Made by a program: the position numbers and the translations under genes
Notes under the pieces: model-generated
Databases searched by the model: none
What the model was told of the DNA's origin: nothing
The model's input: the letters and a program-made list of their open reading frames with translations, nothing else
Assembly (NCBI GenBank): GCA_949450265.1
Contig: CASTMW010000036.1
Span: 1-13,739, forward strand
Origin: an uncultured Eggerthellaceae bacterium
Lineage (GTDB): Bacteria > Actinomycetota > Coriobacteriia > Coriobacteriales > Eggerthellaceae
DNA: 13,739 nt
Reading direction: 5' to 3'
Part shown: positions 1 to 6,930 of the stretch, in pieces
Position numbering within the stretch: position 1 is the first letter of the stretch
Layout: each line of letters begins with the position of its first letter

Positions 1-159
1 TATGTTGTGGGGTGGGCCCAGTACATGATGGTGACGGGCACCAGTCCCGAAGTGGCTTTCGTGGCATCGGTGGCGCCCTTCGTCATACCGGATGCCATCA
101 AGGTTATCGTGGCCGTGCTGTGCGCCCAGCCGGTGAAGCTGTTCTCGAAGCGCCGCTGA
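1..159 (+). CDS. bioY: BioY family biotin transporter, C-terminal fragment
   Basis: This is the last 52 codons of a gene whose start lies left of the window, ending in TGA at 157-159. The peptide begins YVVGWAQYMM and contains a hydrophobic stretch with PFVIPDAIKVIVAVLCAQPV. That matches the BioY C-terminus, where a PF-[IL]-P-x-D-x-[IL]-K motif precedes the last transmembrane helix. BioY is the substrate-binding membrane component of ECF-type biotin transporters. It works alone or with the shared EcfA/EcfT module. The tail ends in basic residues (KLFSKRR), as expected for a cytosolic end of a membrane protein. Only about a quarter of a typical BioY is visible, so the family call rests on this single motif and on the hydrophobic pattern. 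Confidence 0.7.
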   Translation, partial: YVVGWAQYMMVTGTSPEVAFVASVAPFVIPDAIKVIVAVLCAQPVKLFSKRR

Positions 160-186
160 ACGCGCGTCAGCTCTTTTGTTTTCTTC
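155..186 (+). terminator. Probable intrinsic terminator of bioY
   Basis: GCTGA (155-159) and TCAGC (167-171) form a perfect 5-bp stem around a 7-nt loop. A T-rich run (TCTTTTGTTTTCTT, 172-185) follows at once. The left arm overlaps the bioY stop codon. The stem is short but the T tract is long for a GC-rich genome, so termination is plausible. Confidence 0.5.
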
Positions 187-392
187 CATACAGGCGCCCT
201 CTTGCTTCCGTTTCCTGTTCTTTCGTTCGTGCCCTCTTGCTTCCTCATGCTCGTTTTCCTTCTTCGTTTCTTCACCGTTTTTCTACTAGCTCCGTTCTCT
301 GGAATTTTGAAGACGACCGGCTGCCGCGTATGCGGGCGTGCCTGCGATGTGCGAAAATCGTGCGTAAGAGAAACAAGCACGTTAGGTAGCAC
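160..392. other. Gene-free leader between bioY and recJ, strongly pyrimidine-rich
   Basis: I see no convincing gene in this 233-bp gap. From about 172 to 300 the plus strand is roughly 80 percent C+T, with few G and very few A. It includes a 14-bp direct repeat. This composition could suit Rho loading or simply extend the bioY terminator. A weak promoter-like pair lies at 307-312 (TTGAAG) and 329-334 (TATGCG), too poor to call as a promoter. No clear Shine-Dalgarno precedes the recJ ATG beyond a partial AGG at 384-386. Confidence 0.6.
196..244. repeat. 14-bp direct repeat in the bioY-recJ gap
   Basis: GCCCTCTTGCTTCC occurs at 196-209 and again, identically, at 231-244, a 35-bp offset. Both copies are embedded in the pyrimidine-rich tract. 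The sequence between them also has CTTTCGTTCG-like units, so the tract may have grown by local duplication. Confidence 0.8.
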
Positions 393-3300
393 ATGCCAGC
401 CCAATTCGAAGTACGCGCCGCCGCGCCTGAAGCGGTCGCGCTCGTCCAGCAGCAGCTGGACCTGCCGCGGTTCATCGCCGCCACGTTGGTGGCGCGCGGT
501 CTTGACACGCCCGAGAAGGCGCGGGAATTCATGCAGTCTTCGCTGGAGCGCGACTGGCTGAACCCCTACGACATGCCCGGCATGGCCGAAGTGGCCGATG
601 TGGTGGAAGCAGCCATCGAAGCGCACCAGCATATCGTGGTGTTCGGCGACTTCGACCTAGACGGCATCTCTGCCACCACCGTGCTGACGCGGGGCATCCG
701 AGCGCTGGGCGGGCGCGCCACGCCGTTCATCCCGAAGCGCTTCGAAGAAGGCTATGGCCTGAGCTTGGCGGCCTACGAGCGCATGAAGCCTTTGGAGCCG
801 GACCTGATCGTTACGGTGGACTGCGGCATCGCGTGCGCCGAGGAAGTGGCGGCCATCATGGCCGAGGGTGTGCCCGTGGCGATCACCGACCATCATGAAG
901 CGGGCAGCTTGGTGCCGCAGAACGTGCCGCTGTGCGATCCGAAGACAGTCGAAGGATGTCCGAGCGCCATCCTGGCGGGTGCGGGTGTGGCGTTGAAGCT
1001 GGTGCAGGTGCTGGGCAGTCGCCGCGGGTTCCCGCATCTATGGCGCAGCTATACTGACTTCGCCGCTTTGGGCACCGTGGCCGACCTCATGCCCATGCGT
1101 GACGAGAACCGCGCACTGGTGGCCGACGGCTTGGCACGCATGAACGACGAGCCGCGCCCGTGCATCGCAGCGCTGGCCGAGGTCAGCGGCGTTGCGGGCA
1201 AGCCTATTACCTCCACCTCGCTCAGCTTTACGCTGGTTCCGCGTTTGAATGCGGCCGGGCGCATGGGAGATGCCCAGCTAGCGTTGGACCTGCTGATGTG
1301 CGATAGCTATCAGGAAGCCTATCAGGTGGCCTGTCAGCTTGAGCAGGTCAACGACAAGCGCCGCACCATAGAAGCTGAGCTTTCCGAGGCAGCCAACGAG
1401 CAGGCTGCCACCACCTATGCAGGGCAGCGCGCGCTGGTGGTGGCAGGCGAGGGGTGGCACGAAGGCGTGAAGGGCATCGTGGCCAGTCGCCTGGTGAACA
1501 CCTATGGGGTGCCTGCGCTGCTGTTCACCATCTGCGGGGACGAAGCGCGCGGCAGCGGCCGATCGGTGGGTAACGTGAACCTGTTCGCCGCTGTTGAGAG
1601 CACCTCCGATCTGCTGACGCGCTTCGGCGGTCACGCGGCGGCTGTGGGTGTCACGCTGCCTGCGAAGAACCTTCCCGCGTTCACGGAGCGCTTGGTGGCC
1701 TACATGGATCAGCTGCCCGAAAGCGAGTTCCAGCCCATCATGGAAGTGGATGCGCTGGTCAGCCTGAACGAACTGACGCTGCCAGCGGTGCAGATGGTCG
1801 ATGTGCTGGCGCCGTTCGGGCAGGAGAATCCTGTGCCGCTGTATCTGTCGCGCAACGTGACGTTGGCGAACTGCCGTGCGGTGGGGGCGGACAAGAACCA
1901 TTTCAGCTGCGCACTGACCGACGGTCGTGCTAGTGTGAACGGCATCCTGTTCCACTGTCGCAACATCCAGGATCTGCTGCACAACGACTCGGTGGTGGAT
2001 GCGGCCTTCAATGTGCAGATCGACGAATGGCGCGGTCGGCGCATGGTGAAGGCCATGCTGGAAACGCTGGCGCCCGCGCAGATGTGCGAAGGCTTGCATG
2101 CGTGCATCGACCCCGAGGTGGACCGCCTGTTCGAGAAGCTGTTCGGACAAGCCGAGGATGTGGCAGGCCGCGCGCTGACCACGCAAGCGCATGTGACTTC
2201 ACGCGCCGAAGGATCTGCGCCTGCCGACCGGACGACCCAGCCGGATGCCTTGGAGCACGATCGCGCCTTCTGGGAGGGATTGGGCGCGCGCGATCCGAAG
2301 GCGTTGGAGGCGGAGGTGATCGCGGCCATCATCGGCGACGGCCAGCTGCATCCCGCGCAGCGCCAGATCCTTGACTTGCTGGAAGCGGGGCGCTCCACCT
2401 TGGGCGTCATGGCCACTGGGCGCGGCAAGTCGCTGGTCTTCCAGGTGTATGCGGCCATGCAGGCTCTTGTGCACCACAAGGCCAGCCTGTTCGTCTATCC
2501 GCTGCGCGCGCTGATGGCTGACCAAGCCTTCCATATGGCGCGCCAGCTGGGCCGCTTCGGACTGCATTGCGCGGTGCTGAACGGCGAGAGCAGCCAGGCG
2601 GAACGTGAAGCGATCTACGCGGGCGTGGAGAATGGCACGGTGGACATGGTGCTGACCACGCCGGAATACCTTGCCTTCCATGCCGATCGCCTGGCGCGCA
2701 CGGGGCGCATCGGTTTCATGGTGGTGGACGAGGCGCACCACATCGGCTTGGCGAAGGCGGGTCAGCGGTGCGCGTATCGCCAGCTAGGCAGCGTGGTCAG
2801 CCAGCTGGGCGGCCCGGTGGTGCTGGCGGTCACCGCCACGGCGCCTGCCGAGGTGGCCGACGATATGGACGCGACGCTGCCTATCGAGGATCGTGTGGTG
2901 GATGACGCTCCGCGCGACAACCTGCACGTGAACGACCAGCGCAATGTCAAGAATCGCGACGATTACCTGGCATATCTGGTAGCGGCAGGTGGCAAGACCG
3001 TCATCTATGTGAACTCGCGTGAGCAGACCGTAGGGGTGGCCCGCCGCCTTCGCCGTCGGGTGCCGCAGCTAGCGCCCATGATCGGGTTCTACAACGCGGG
3101 GCTGACCCGCGCCGAGCGCAACCGTATCGAAGACCTGTTCCGGCGGGGCGATATCCAGGTGCTGGTGTCCACGTCGGCTTTCGGCGAGGGCATCGACATC
3201 CCCGACATCCGCAACGTGGTGCTCTACCATATGCCGTTCAACGAGGTGGAGTTCAACCAGATGGCGGGGCGCGCCGGGCGCGATGGGCGCGAAGCGTGGA

Positions 3301-3770
3301 TCCATCTGCTATACGGGCGCGATGACGTGTCCATCAATGAGGGCATCCTGGCCGATCTGACGCCGGGCCGCGATGTGATGGCGCAAGTGTACCGCTGCCT
3401 GTGCAGCATGCAGAAAGAATGTCCTCACGATGCATTGCAGCTGACCTTCGATGACCTGGCGCGCAGCGCCTCCGATCGCTTCCGCATCGTGTCGCCCACG
3501 GCGGCCGCTTGCGGCGTGTCGGTTTTCCGCGAGCTGGGGCTGATAGAGGTGCAGGAAACGTATAATGATGGCGTGACCACGCACAGCATCCGAGTGAACA
3601 TCGGCGCGCCGAAATGCGAGCTGACCGATTCGGTGCGCTATTGCGAGGGCTTGGATGAGCTGGGCATCTTCCACGCTTTCCGCGACTGGGCCATGGGGGC
3701 CGACTTGGGCCGTCTGACCGTGCGCATCACGCATCCCATAACGCCCGACACGAAGCGCGAAGGACGATAG
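393..3770 (+). CDS. recJ: RecJ exonuclease fused to a RecQ-like DNA helicase
   Basis: This 1125-residue protein joins two DNA-repair enzymes. Residues 1-570 are a complete RecJ, the DHH-family 5'-to-3' single-strand exonuclease of recombination and repair. The Mn-binding motifs are FGDFDLDG (84-91), VDCG (142-145) and TDHHE (165-169); then come RLNAAGRM (284-291) and the DHHA1 segment with WHEGVKGIVASRL (355-367), GSGRS (387-391) and GGHAAAVG (412-419). An OB-like region follows at about 450-560. After a linker (about 590-640) comes a RecQ-like superfamily 2 helicase: LHPAQ (652-656), Walker A ATGRGKS (674-680), DEAH (779-782), TATAP (814-818) and QMAGRAGRDGR (956-966). The C-terminus resembles a winged helix (about 1020-1070), with no recognisable HRDC domain. 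Ordinary RecJ has about 560-800 residues. The ATG at 393 fits the RecJ N-terminus. The next gene starts 14 bp on, so it is probably co-transcribed with rel. Confidence 0.93.
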   Translation: MPAQFEVRAAAPEAVALVQQQLDLPRFIAATLVARGLDTPEKAREFMQSSLERDWLNPYDMPGMAEVADVVEAAIEAHQHIVVFGDFDLDGISATTVLTRGIRALGGRATPFIPKRFEEGYGLSLAAYERMKPLEPDLIVTVDCGIACAEEVAAIMAEGVPVAITDHHEAGSLVPQNVPLCDPKTVEGCPSAILAGAGVALKLVQVLGSRRGFPHLWRSYTDFAALGTVADLMPMRDENRALVADGLARMNDEPRPCIAALAEVSGVAGKPITSTSLSFTLVPRLNAAGRMGDAQLALDLLMCDSYQEAYQVACQLEQVNDKRRTIEAELSEAANEQAATTYAGQRALVVAGEGWHEGVKGIVASRLVNTYGVPALLFTICGDEARGSGRSVGNVNLFAAVESTSDLLTRFGGHAAAVGVTLPAKNLPAFTERLVAYMDQLPESEFQPIMEVDALVSLNELTLPAVQMVDVLAPFGQENPVPLYLSRNVTLANCRAVGADKNHFSCALTDGRASVNGILFHCRNIQDLLHNDSVVDAAFNVQIDEWRGRRMVKAMLETLAPAQMCEGLHACIDPEVDRLFEKLFGQAEDVAGRALTTQAHVTSRAEGSAPADRTTQPDALEHDRAFWEGLGARDPKALEAEVIAAIIGDGQLHPAQRQILDLLEAGRSTLGVMATGRGKSLVFQVYAAMQALVHHKASLFVYPLRALMADQAFHMARQLGRFGLHCAVLNGESSQAEREAIYAGVENGTVDMVLTTPEYLAFHADRLARTGRIGFMVVDEAHHIGLAKAGQRCAYRQLGSVVSQLGGPVVLAVTATAPAEVADDMDATLPIEDRVVDDAPRDNLHVNDQRNVKNRDDYLAYLVAAGGKTVIYVNSREQTVGVARRLRRRVPQLAPMIGFYNAGLTRAERNRIEDLFRRGDIQVLVSTSAFGEGIDIPDIRNVVLYHMPFNEVEFNQMAGRAGRDGREAWIHLLYGRDDVSINEGILADLTPGRDVMAQVYRCLCSMQKECPHDALQLTFDDLARSASDRFRIVSPTAAACGVSVFRELGLIEVQETYNDGVTTHSIRVNIGAPKCELTDSVRYCEGLDELGIFHAFRDWAMGADLGRLTVRITHPITPDTKREGR

Positions 3771-3782
3771 CGAAGGACGATA
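3757..3782. repeat. 13-bp perfect tandem duplication at the recJ-rel junction
   Basis: GCGAAGGACGATA is present twice head to tail (3757-3769 and 3770-3782). The junction of the two copies forms the recJ TAG stop (3768-3770). The second copy carries the GAAGGA ribosome binding site (3772-3777) for rel, whose ATG is at 3785. Confidence 0.9.
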
Positions 3783-3784
3783 CG

Positions 3785-6061
3785 ATGGTCATGTCCGCCG
3801 AACATACGCCAACACGGGCGCCTGAGGAGGTGTTCGCCGAGCTTGCCGCTCTGGTGGGCGAGTACATGAGTCCCGACGACGAGGCCATGCTGGCGCGCGC
3901 GTTCGAGTTCGCCGATCAGGCCCATGCGGGACAGCGTCGCAAATCCGGTGAGCCCTTCATCAATCACCCGCTGGAAGTGGCCAAGATCCTGGCCGATCTG
4001 CGCATGGACGCCGAAACGGTGTGCGCTGCCATCCTGCACGACACGGTGGAGGACACCGACGTGACACCGGAGGACGTGGAGCGCGAGTTCGGCCCCGACG
4101 TGCGCCAGCTGGTGGAAGGGGTCACCAAGATCACGCGCATCGAAGTGGGATCGCTCTCCGACGAGCAGGCGGCCACCATCCGCAAGATGTTGGTGGCCAT
4201 GGGCAAGGATATCCGCGTCATCGTCATCAAGCTGGCCGACCGTCTGCATAACATGCGCACGCTGGCCAGCCTGCGCGAGGACCGGCGCATCTTCAAGGCC
4301 CGCGAAACGCTGGAGATATACGCGCCCATCGCGCATCGTCTGGGCATCAATTCGGTGAAGTGGGAGCTTGAGGACCTGGCGTTCTTCTACCTGGAGCCCA
4401 ACAAGTACAAGCAGGTCAGCCGCATGGTGACCGACAGCCGTGCCGAGCGCGAGGAATACCTGGGCAACGTGGTGGGCGTCATCCACGACGACCTGGAGAA
4501 GGTGGGCATCGACGCGCGCATCATGGGGCGCCCGAAGCACCTGTATTCCATCTATCAGAAGATGACGAAGAAGGGCAAGGGCTTCTCGGAGATATACGAT
4601 CTGATCGCCGTGCGCATCATCGTGCAGTCGGTGAAGGATTGCTACAGTGCGCTGGGGGCCGTGCACACGCTGTGGCGTCCGATGCCGGGGCGGTTCAAGG
4701 ACTACATCGCCATGCCGAAGTACAACATGTACCAAAGTCTGCATACCACAGTGATGGGACCGGCGGGGCGCCCGCTTGAGGTGCAGATCCGCACCGAAGA
4801 GATGCACCGCGCCAGCGAATACGGCGTGGCGGCGCACTGGCGCTACAAGGAAGGTGGCGGCCGGGTCAGCCGTGACGAGCTGGATTCGCAGTTGGCGTGG
4901 CTACGTGAGATGATCGATTGGTCCGATGAGGCCGACGATTCGCGCGAGTTCCTAAAAAATCTGAAGATGGATCTGGACAACGCCGATGTGTACGTGTTCA
5001 CGCCTGGCGGCGATGTGAAGACGCTGCGCGCGGGTGCCACGCCCATCGACTTCGCTTACGCCGTGCACACCGAAGTGGGCAACCACTGTGTAGGTGCGAA
5101 GGTGAACGGGCAGATCGTGCCGCTGTCGTACAAGCTGAACGTGGGCGATCGCGTGGAAGTGCTCACGTCAAAGAGCGCCAGCCCTTCGCGCGATTGGCTG
5201 GGCATGGTGGCAACGCCGTCGGCGCGCAACAAGATACGCGGGTACTTCAGCAAGCAGACGCGCGATGACGATCGCCAAGAGGGCCACGACATGCTGATGC
5301 GCGAGATGCGCAAGCATGGGCTGGGCCTTTCCAGCGCTCGCAGCGTGCGCGCGTTGAAGACGGTGGCCGAGGCCATGGGCTTCAACGACACCGACGACAT
5401 GTACGTGCAGATAGCGCGCAACAAGGAGAGCGCTCAGCATGTGGCGAACCGCATGTTGAAGCTGCTGGTGGACCGCGCGAACGAGGCCGAGAAGACCACG
5501 CCTTTGGGGGTGGGGGAAAGCTCCACCGTGGGCAAGCTGCCCATGTTGACCTCGGTGAAGCGGCCCAAGCGGCACGAGGCGCACAGCAGCAACGGCGTGG
5601 TGGTGAAGGGCGTGGACGACGTGCTGGTGCGCCTGTCGCGTTGCTGCAACCCGGTGCCCGGCGACGACATCATCGGGTTCGTCACGCGTGGGCGCGGTGT
5701 CAGCGTGCATCGGGCCGACTGCCCGAACGCATCCGATCTGAAGCGCGACCCTGACCGCATCATCGAAGTGTCGTGGGCGGGCAATGCGCGCGTGCAGGAC
5801 ACCTTCAAGGTAGAGATATACGTGGAGGCGCTCGATCGCATGAACCTGCTGCTGGATGTGACGCGGGTGCTATCGGATGTGGGTGCCAACGTCATCTCAT
5901 GCACTACCAACACGCATCGCGATGGGCTGGTGGAGATGCGATTCCTGTTCCAGGTGAGCGATCTTGCTATGATCGACCTCGCCATCAAGGGACTGGCATC
6001 GGTGGAAGGGGTATTCGATGCTCGTCGCATGATGCCGGGTCAGAAGGCTCCATCGGCCTGA
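3785..6061 (+). CDS. rel: Bifunctional (p)ppGpp synthetase/hydrolase, RelA/SpoT family
   Basis: This is a full-length, 758-residue long Rel enzyme, which makes and degrades the stringent-response alarmone (p)ppGpp. The hydrolase half keeps its metal-binding residues: H61 in HPLEVA, the HD pair in ILHDTVED (83-90) and DRLHNMRT (152-159). The synthetase half has YDLIAVRI (271-278), RFKDYI (303-308), YQSLHTT (316-322), EVQIRT (332-337) and the ASEYGVAAHW segment (343-352). RFKD is the RXKD form typical of bifunctional enzymes, not the EXDD form of synthetase-only RelA. A TGS domain (about 400-462), a conserved-Cys zinc-finger-like region (RCCNPVPGDDI at 619-629, ADCPN at 644-648) and a C-terminal ACT domain (about 674-748) sense ribosome and starvation state. 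GAAGGA lies 7 bp before the ATG. An alternative ATG two codons on (VMS) is possible. It is probably transcribed with recJ. Confidence 0.97.
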   Translation: MVMSAEHTPTRAPEEVFAELAALVGEYMSPDDEAMLARAFEFADQAHAGQRRKSGEPFINHPLEVAKILADLRMDAETVCAAILHDTVEDTDVTPEDVEREFGPDVRQLVEGVTKITRIEVGSLSDEQAATIRKMLVAMGKDIRVIVIKLADRLHNMRTLASLREDRRIFKARETLEIYAPIAHRLGINSVKWELEDLAFFYLEPNKYKQVSRMVTDSRAEREEYLGNVVGVIHDDLEKVGIDARIMGRPKHLYSIYQKMTKKGKGFSEIYDLIAVRIIVQSVKDCYSALGAVHTLWRPMPGRFKDYIAMPKYNMYQSLHTTVMGPAGRPLEVQIRTEEMHRASEYGVAAHWRYKEGGGRVSRDELDSQLAWLREMIDWSDEADDSREFLKNLKMDLDNADVYVFTPGGDVKTLRAGATPIDFAYAVHTEVGNHCVGAKVNGQIVPLSYKLNVGDRVEVLTSKSASPSRDWLGMVATPSARNKIRGYFSKQTRDDDRQEGHDMLMREMRKHGLGLSSARSVRALKTVAEAMGFNDTDDMYVQIARNKESAQHVANRMLKLLVDRANEAEKTTPLGVGESSTVGKLPMLTSVKRPKRHEAHSSNGVVVKGVDDVLVRLSRCCNPVPGDDIIGFVTRGRGVSVHRADCPNASDLKRDPDRIIEVSWAGNARVQDTFKVEIYVEALDRMNLLLDVTRVLSDVGANVISCTTNTHRDGLVEMRFLFQVSDLAMIDLAIKGLASVEGVFDARRMMPGQKAPSA

Positions 6062-6080
6062 CGGCTACCGGAGCCTTCTG
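6041..6080 (+). terminator. Perfect 11-bp hairpin overlapping the rel stop codon
   Basis: CAGAAGGCTCC (6041-6051) is the exact reverse complement of GGAGCCTTCTG (6070-6080), with an 18-nt loop that contains the rel TGA stop (6059-6061). There is no T tract after it, so it is not a classical intrinsic terminator. It may slow polymerase, act with Rho or protect the rel mRNA 3' end. The inverted repeat is certain; the terminator role is inferred. Confidence 0.45.
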
Positions 6081-6084
6081 GACG

Positions 6085-6116
6085 TTGCGGTGCTTCCTCG
6101 GGCGAACCGGTATCAT
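6085..6116 (+). promoter_or_regulatory. Possible promoter of the MBL-fold gene
   Basis: TTGCGG (6085-6090) and TATCAT (6111-6116; 5 of 6 matches to TATAAT) are separated by 20 bp. Transcription from here would start around 6123, just ahead of the AAGGAGG site. The spacing is longer than the usual 17 bp, so the call is weak. The same pair with the same spacing recurs upstream of the DUF47 gene. Confidence 0.35.
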
Positions 6117-6142
6117 TGACCCTATACGAAAAGGAGGGAAGC

Positions 6143-6814
6143 ATGACCGATCTTGTTACTGTGAACGGACTATGTGTGGATGTGCGCTTCCTTGTCATGG
6201 GGCCGCTGGAGAACAACGTGTACATCATCTCGGATGGGGACGGCACGTTCGTGGTGGACCCGTCGCAGGATGCCGACAAGATACTGGCCGCCTTGGACGG
6301 GGCGTCGCTGGATGCCATCGTCATCACGCATGCGCACTGGGACCATATGGGCGCGGCGGCAGCGCTGCGCGAGGCTACGGGCGCGCCGGTCATCGCCAGC
6401 GTGAACGATGCTCCACTCGTTGAGCACCCGGCCGACGTGGGCACCTCACGGCGTGCGACCCCGTGCCCGGTGGATCGTACAGTGGCCACCGGGGATGTGG
6501 TGCGCGTGGGCAACATGGAATGGAAGGTCATCGAAACGCCGGGTCACAGCCCGGGGTCCATGTGCCTGTTCTGCATTCCGCAGTTCGGGAATCATCCGGA
6601 TGGCTTGCCCGTGCTCATCTCGGGCGACACGCTGTTCGCGGGCACGACCGGCCGCACCGACTTCGAAGGCGGCTCGCCTGCGGATATGGCCGCGTCCATG
6701 AAGAAGTTGGCTGCGCTGCCCGACGATACGGCTGTGCTGCCTGGGCACAATCAGCTGACCACCATCGGAGGCGAGCGCCGCACGTTCGCGCTGTTCGGCG
6801 ACGAACCGGAATAG
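6143..6814 (+). CDS. MBL-fold metallo-hydrolase, glyoxalase II-like
   Basis: This 223-residue protein has the full metal site of the metallo-beta-lactamase superfamily: HAHWDH (63-68), H135 in TPGHSPGS, D162 in SGDTLF and H202 in PGHNQLTTIG. The order and the PGHxxxTTIGxER ending match the small glyoxalase II/YcbL-like group of hydrolases. Their substrates are thioesters such as S-lactoylglutathione-type adducts, but the true substrate in most Gram-positives is unknown. It has no signal peptide and should be cytosolic. The start at 6143 is chosen because AAGGAGG (6131-6137) sits 5 bp before this ATG; a TTG nine codons earlier lacks a site. It lies 81 bp after rel. An MBL protein near rel is common in Firmicutes clusters. 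Confidence 0.92.
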   Translation: MTDLVTVNGLCVDVRFLVMGPLENNVYIISDGDGTFVVDPSQDADKILAALDGASLDAIVITHAHWDHMGAAAALREATGAPVIASVNDAPLVEHPADVGTSRRATPCPVDRTVATGDVVRVGNMEWKVIETPGHSPGSMCLFCIPQFGNHPDGLPVLISGDTLFAGTTGRTDFEGGSPADMAASMKKLAALPDDTAVLPGHNQLTTIGGERRTFALFGDEPE

Positions 6815-6835
6815 TCAGGGATCATCTCAAAACTG

Positions 6836-6876
6836 AAGCGGCGTTACCGACCCGTTGGAAGGTGCGCCGCTTTGTC
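6836..6876 (+). terminator. Probable terminator after the MBL-fold gene
   Basis: AAGCGGCG (6836-6843) pairs perfectly with CGCCGCTT (6865-6872). The loop can form a further small stem (CCGA with TTGG). The right arm ends in TTTGT, a short T run. It sits 22 bp after the MBL stop codon and before the pit promoter, where a terminator would be expected. Confidence 0.5.
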
Positions 6877-6930
6877 GCGCCGTTCAATGCTAGAATTCAG
6901 GCGTGACGCAACCGTTGAAAGGCACGCCGT
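6841..6930. repeat. Imperfect 30-bp direct repeat upstream of pit
   Basis: The 30 bp at 6841-6870 and at 6901-6930 match at about 22 of 30 positions at an exact 60-bp offset. Shared cores are CCGTTG and a GAAAGG/GGAAGG purine block followed by CGCCG. The first copy is in the terminator-like hairpin. The second holds the pit ribosome binding site. Confidence 0.45.
6888..6896 (+). promoter_or_regulatory. Extended -10 promoter element for pit
   Basis: TGC followed by TAGAAT (6891-6896) fits an extended -10 box (TGnTATAAT; 5 of 6 in the hexamer). No good -35 box is seen at 16-18 bp, which extended -10 promoters often lack. Transcription would start near 6903 and give a leader of about 26 nt to the GTG at 6929. 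Confidence 0.4.

Noticed and set aside
3638..4837. Long minus-strand open frame (399 codons) opposite rel
   Set aside because: Composition is His/Arg-rich with no motif, as expected for an antisense shadow of a GC-rich gene. It overlaps two well-supported genes.
4954..4960. A_AAA_AAT slippery heptamer in rel at the synthetase-TGS boundary
   Set aside because: It is in the right frame for -1 slippage, but there is no clear stimulatory hairpin, and Rel needs its C-terminal domains. One A run is weak evidence.
6872..6928. Earlier TTG start for pit, adding 19 residues
   Set aside because: It lies at the edge of the terminator-like hairpin, has no ribosome site and lies upstream of the -10 box. 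The added peptide is charged and unlike PiT proteins.
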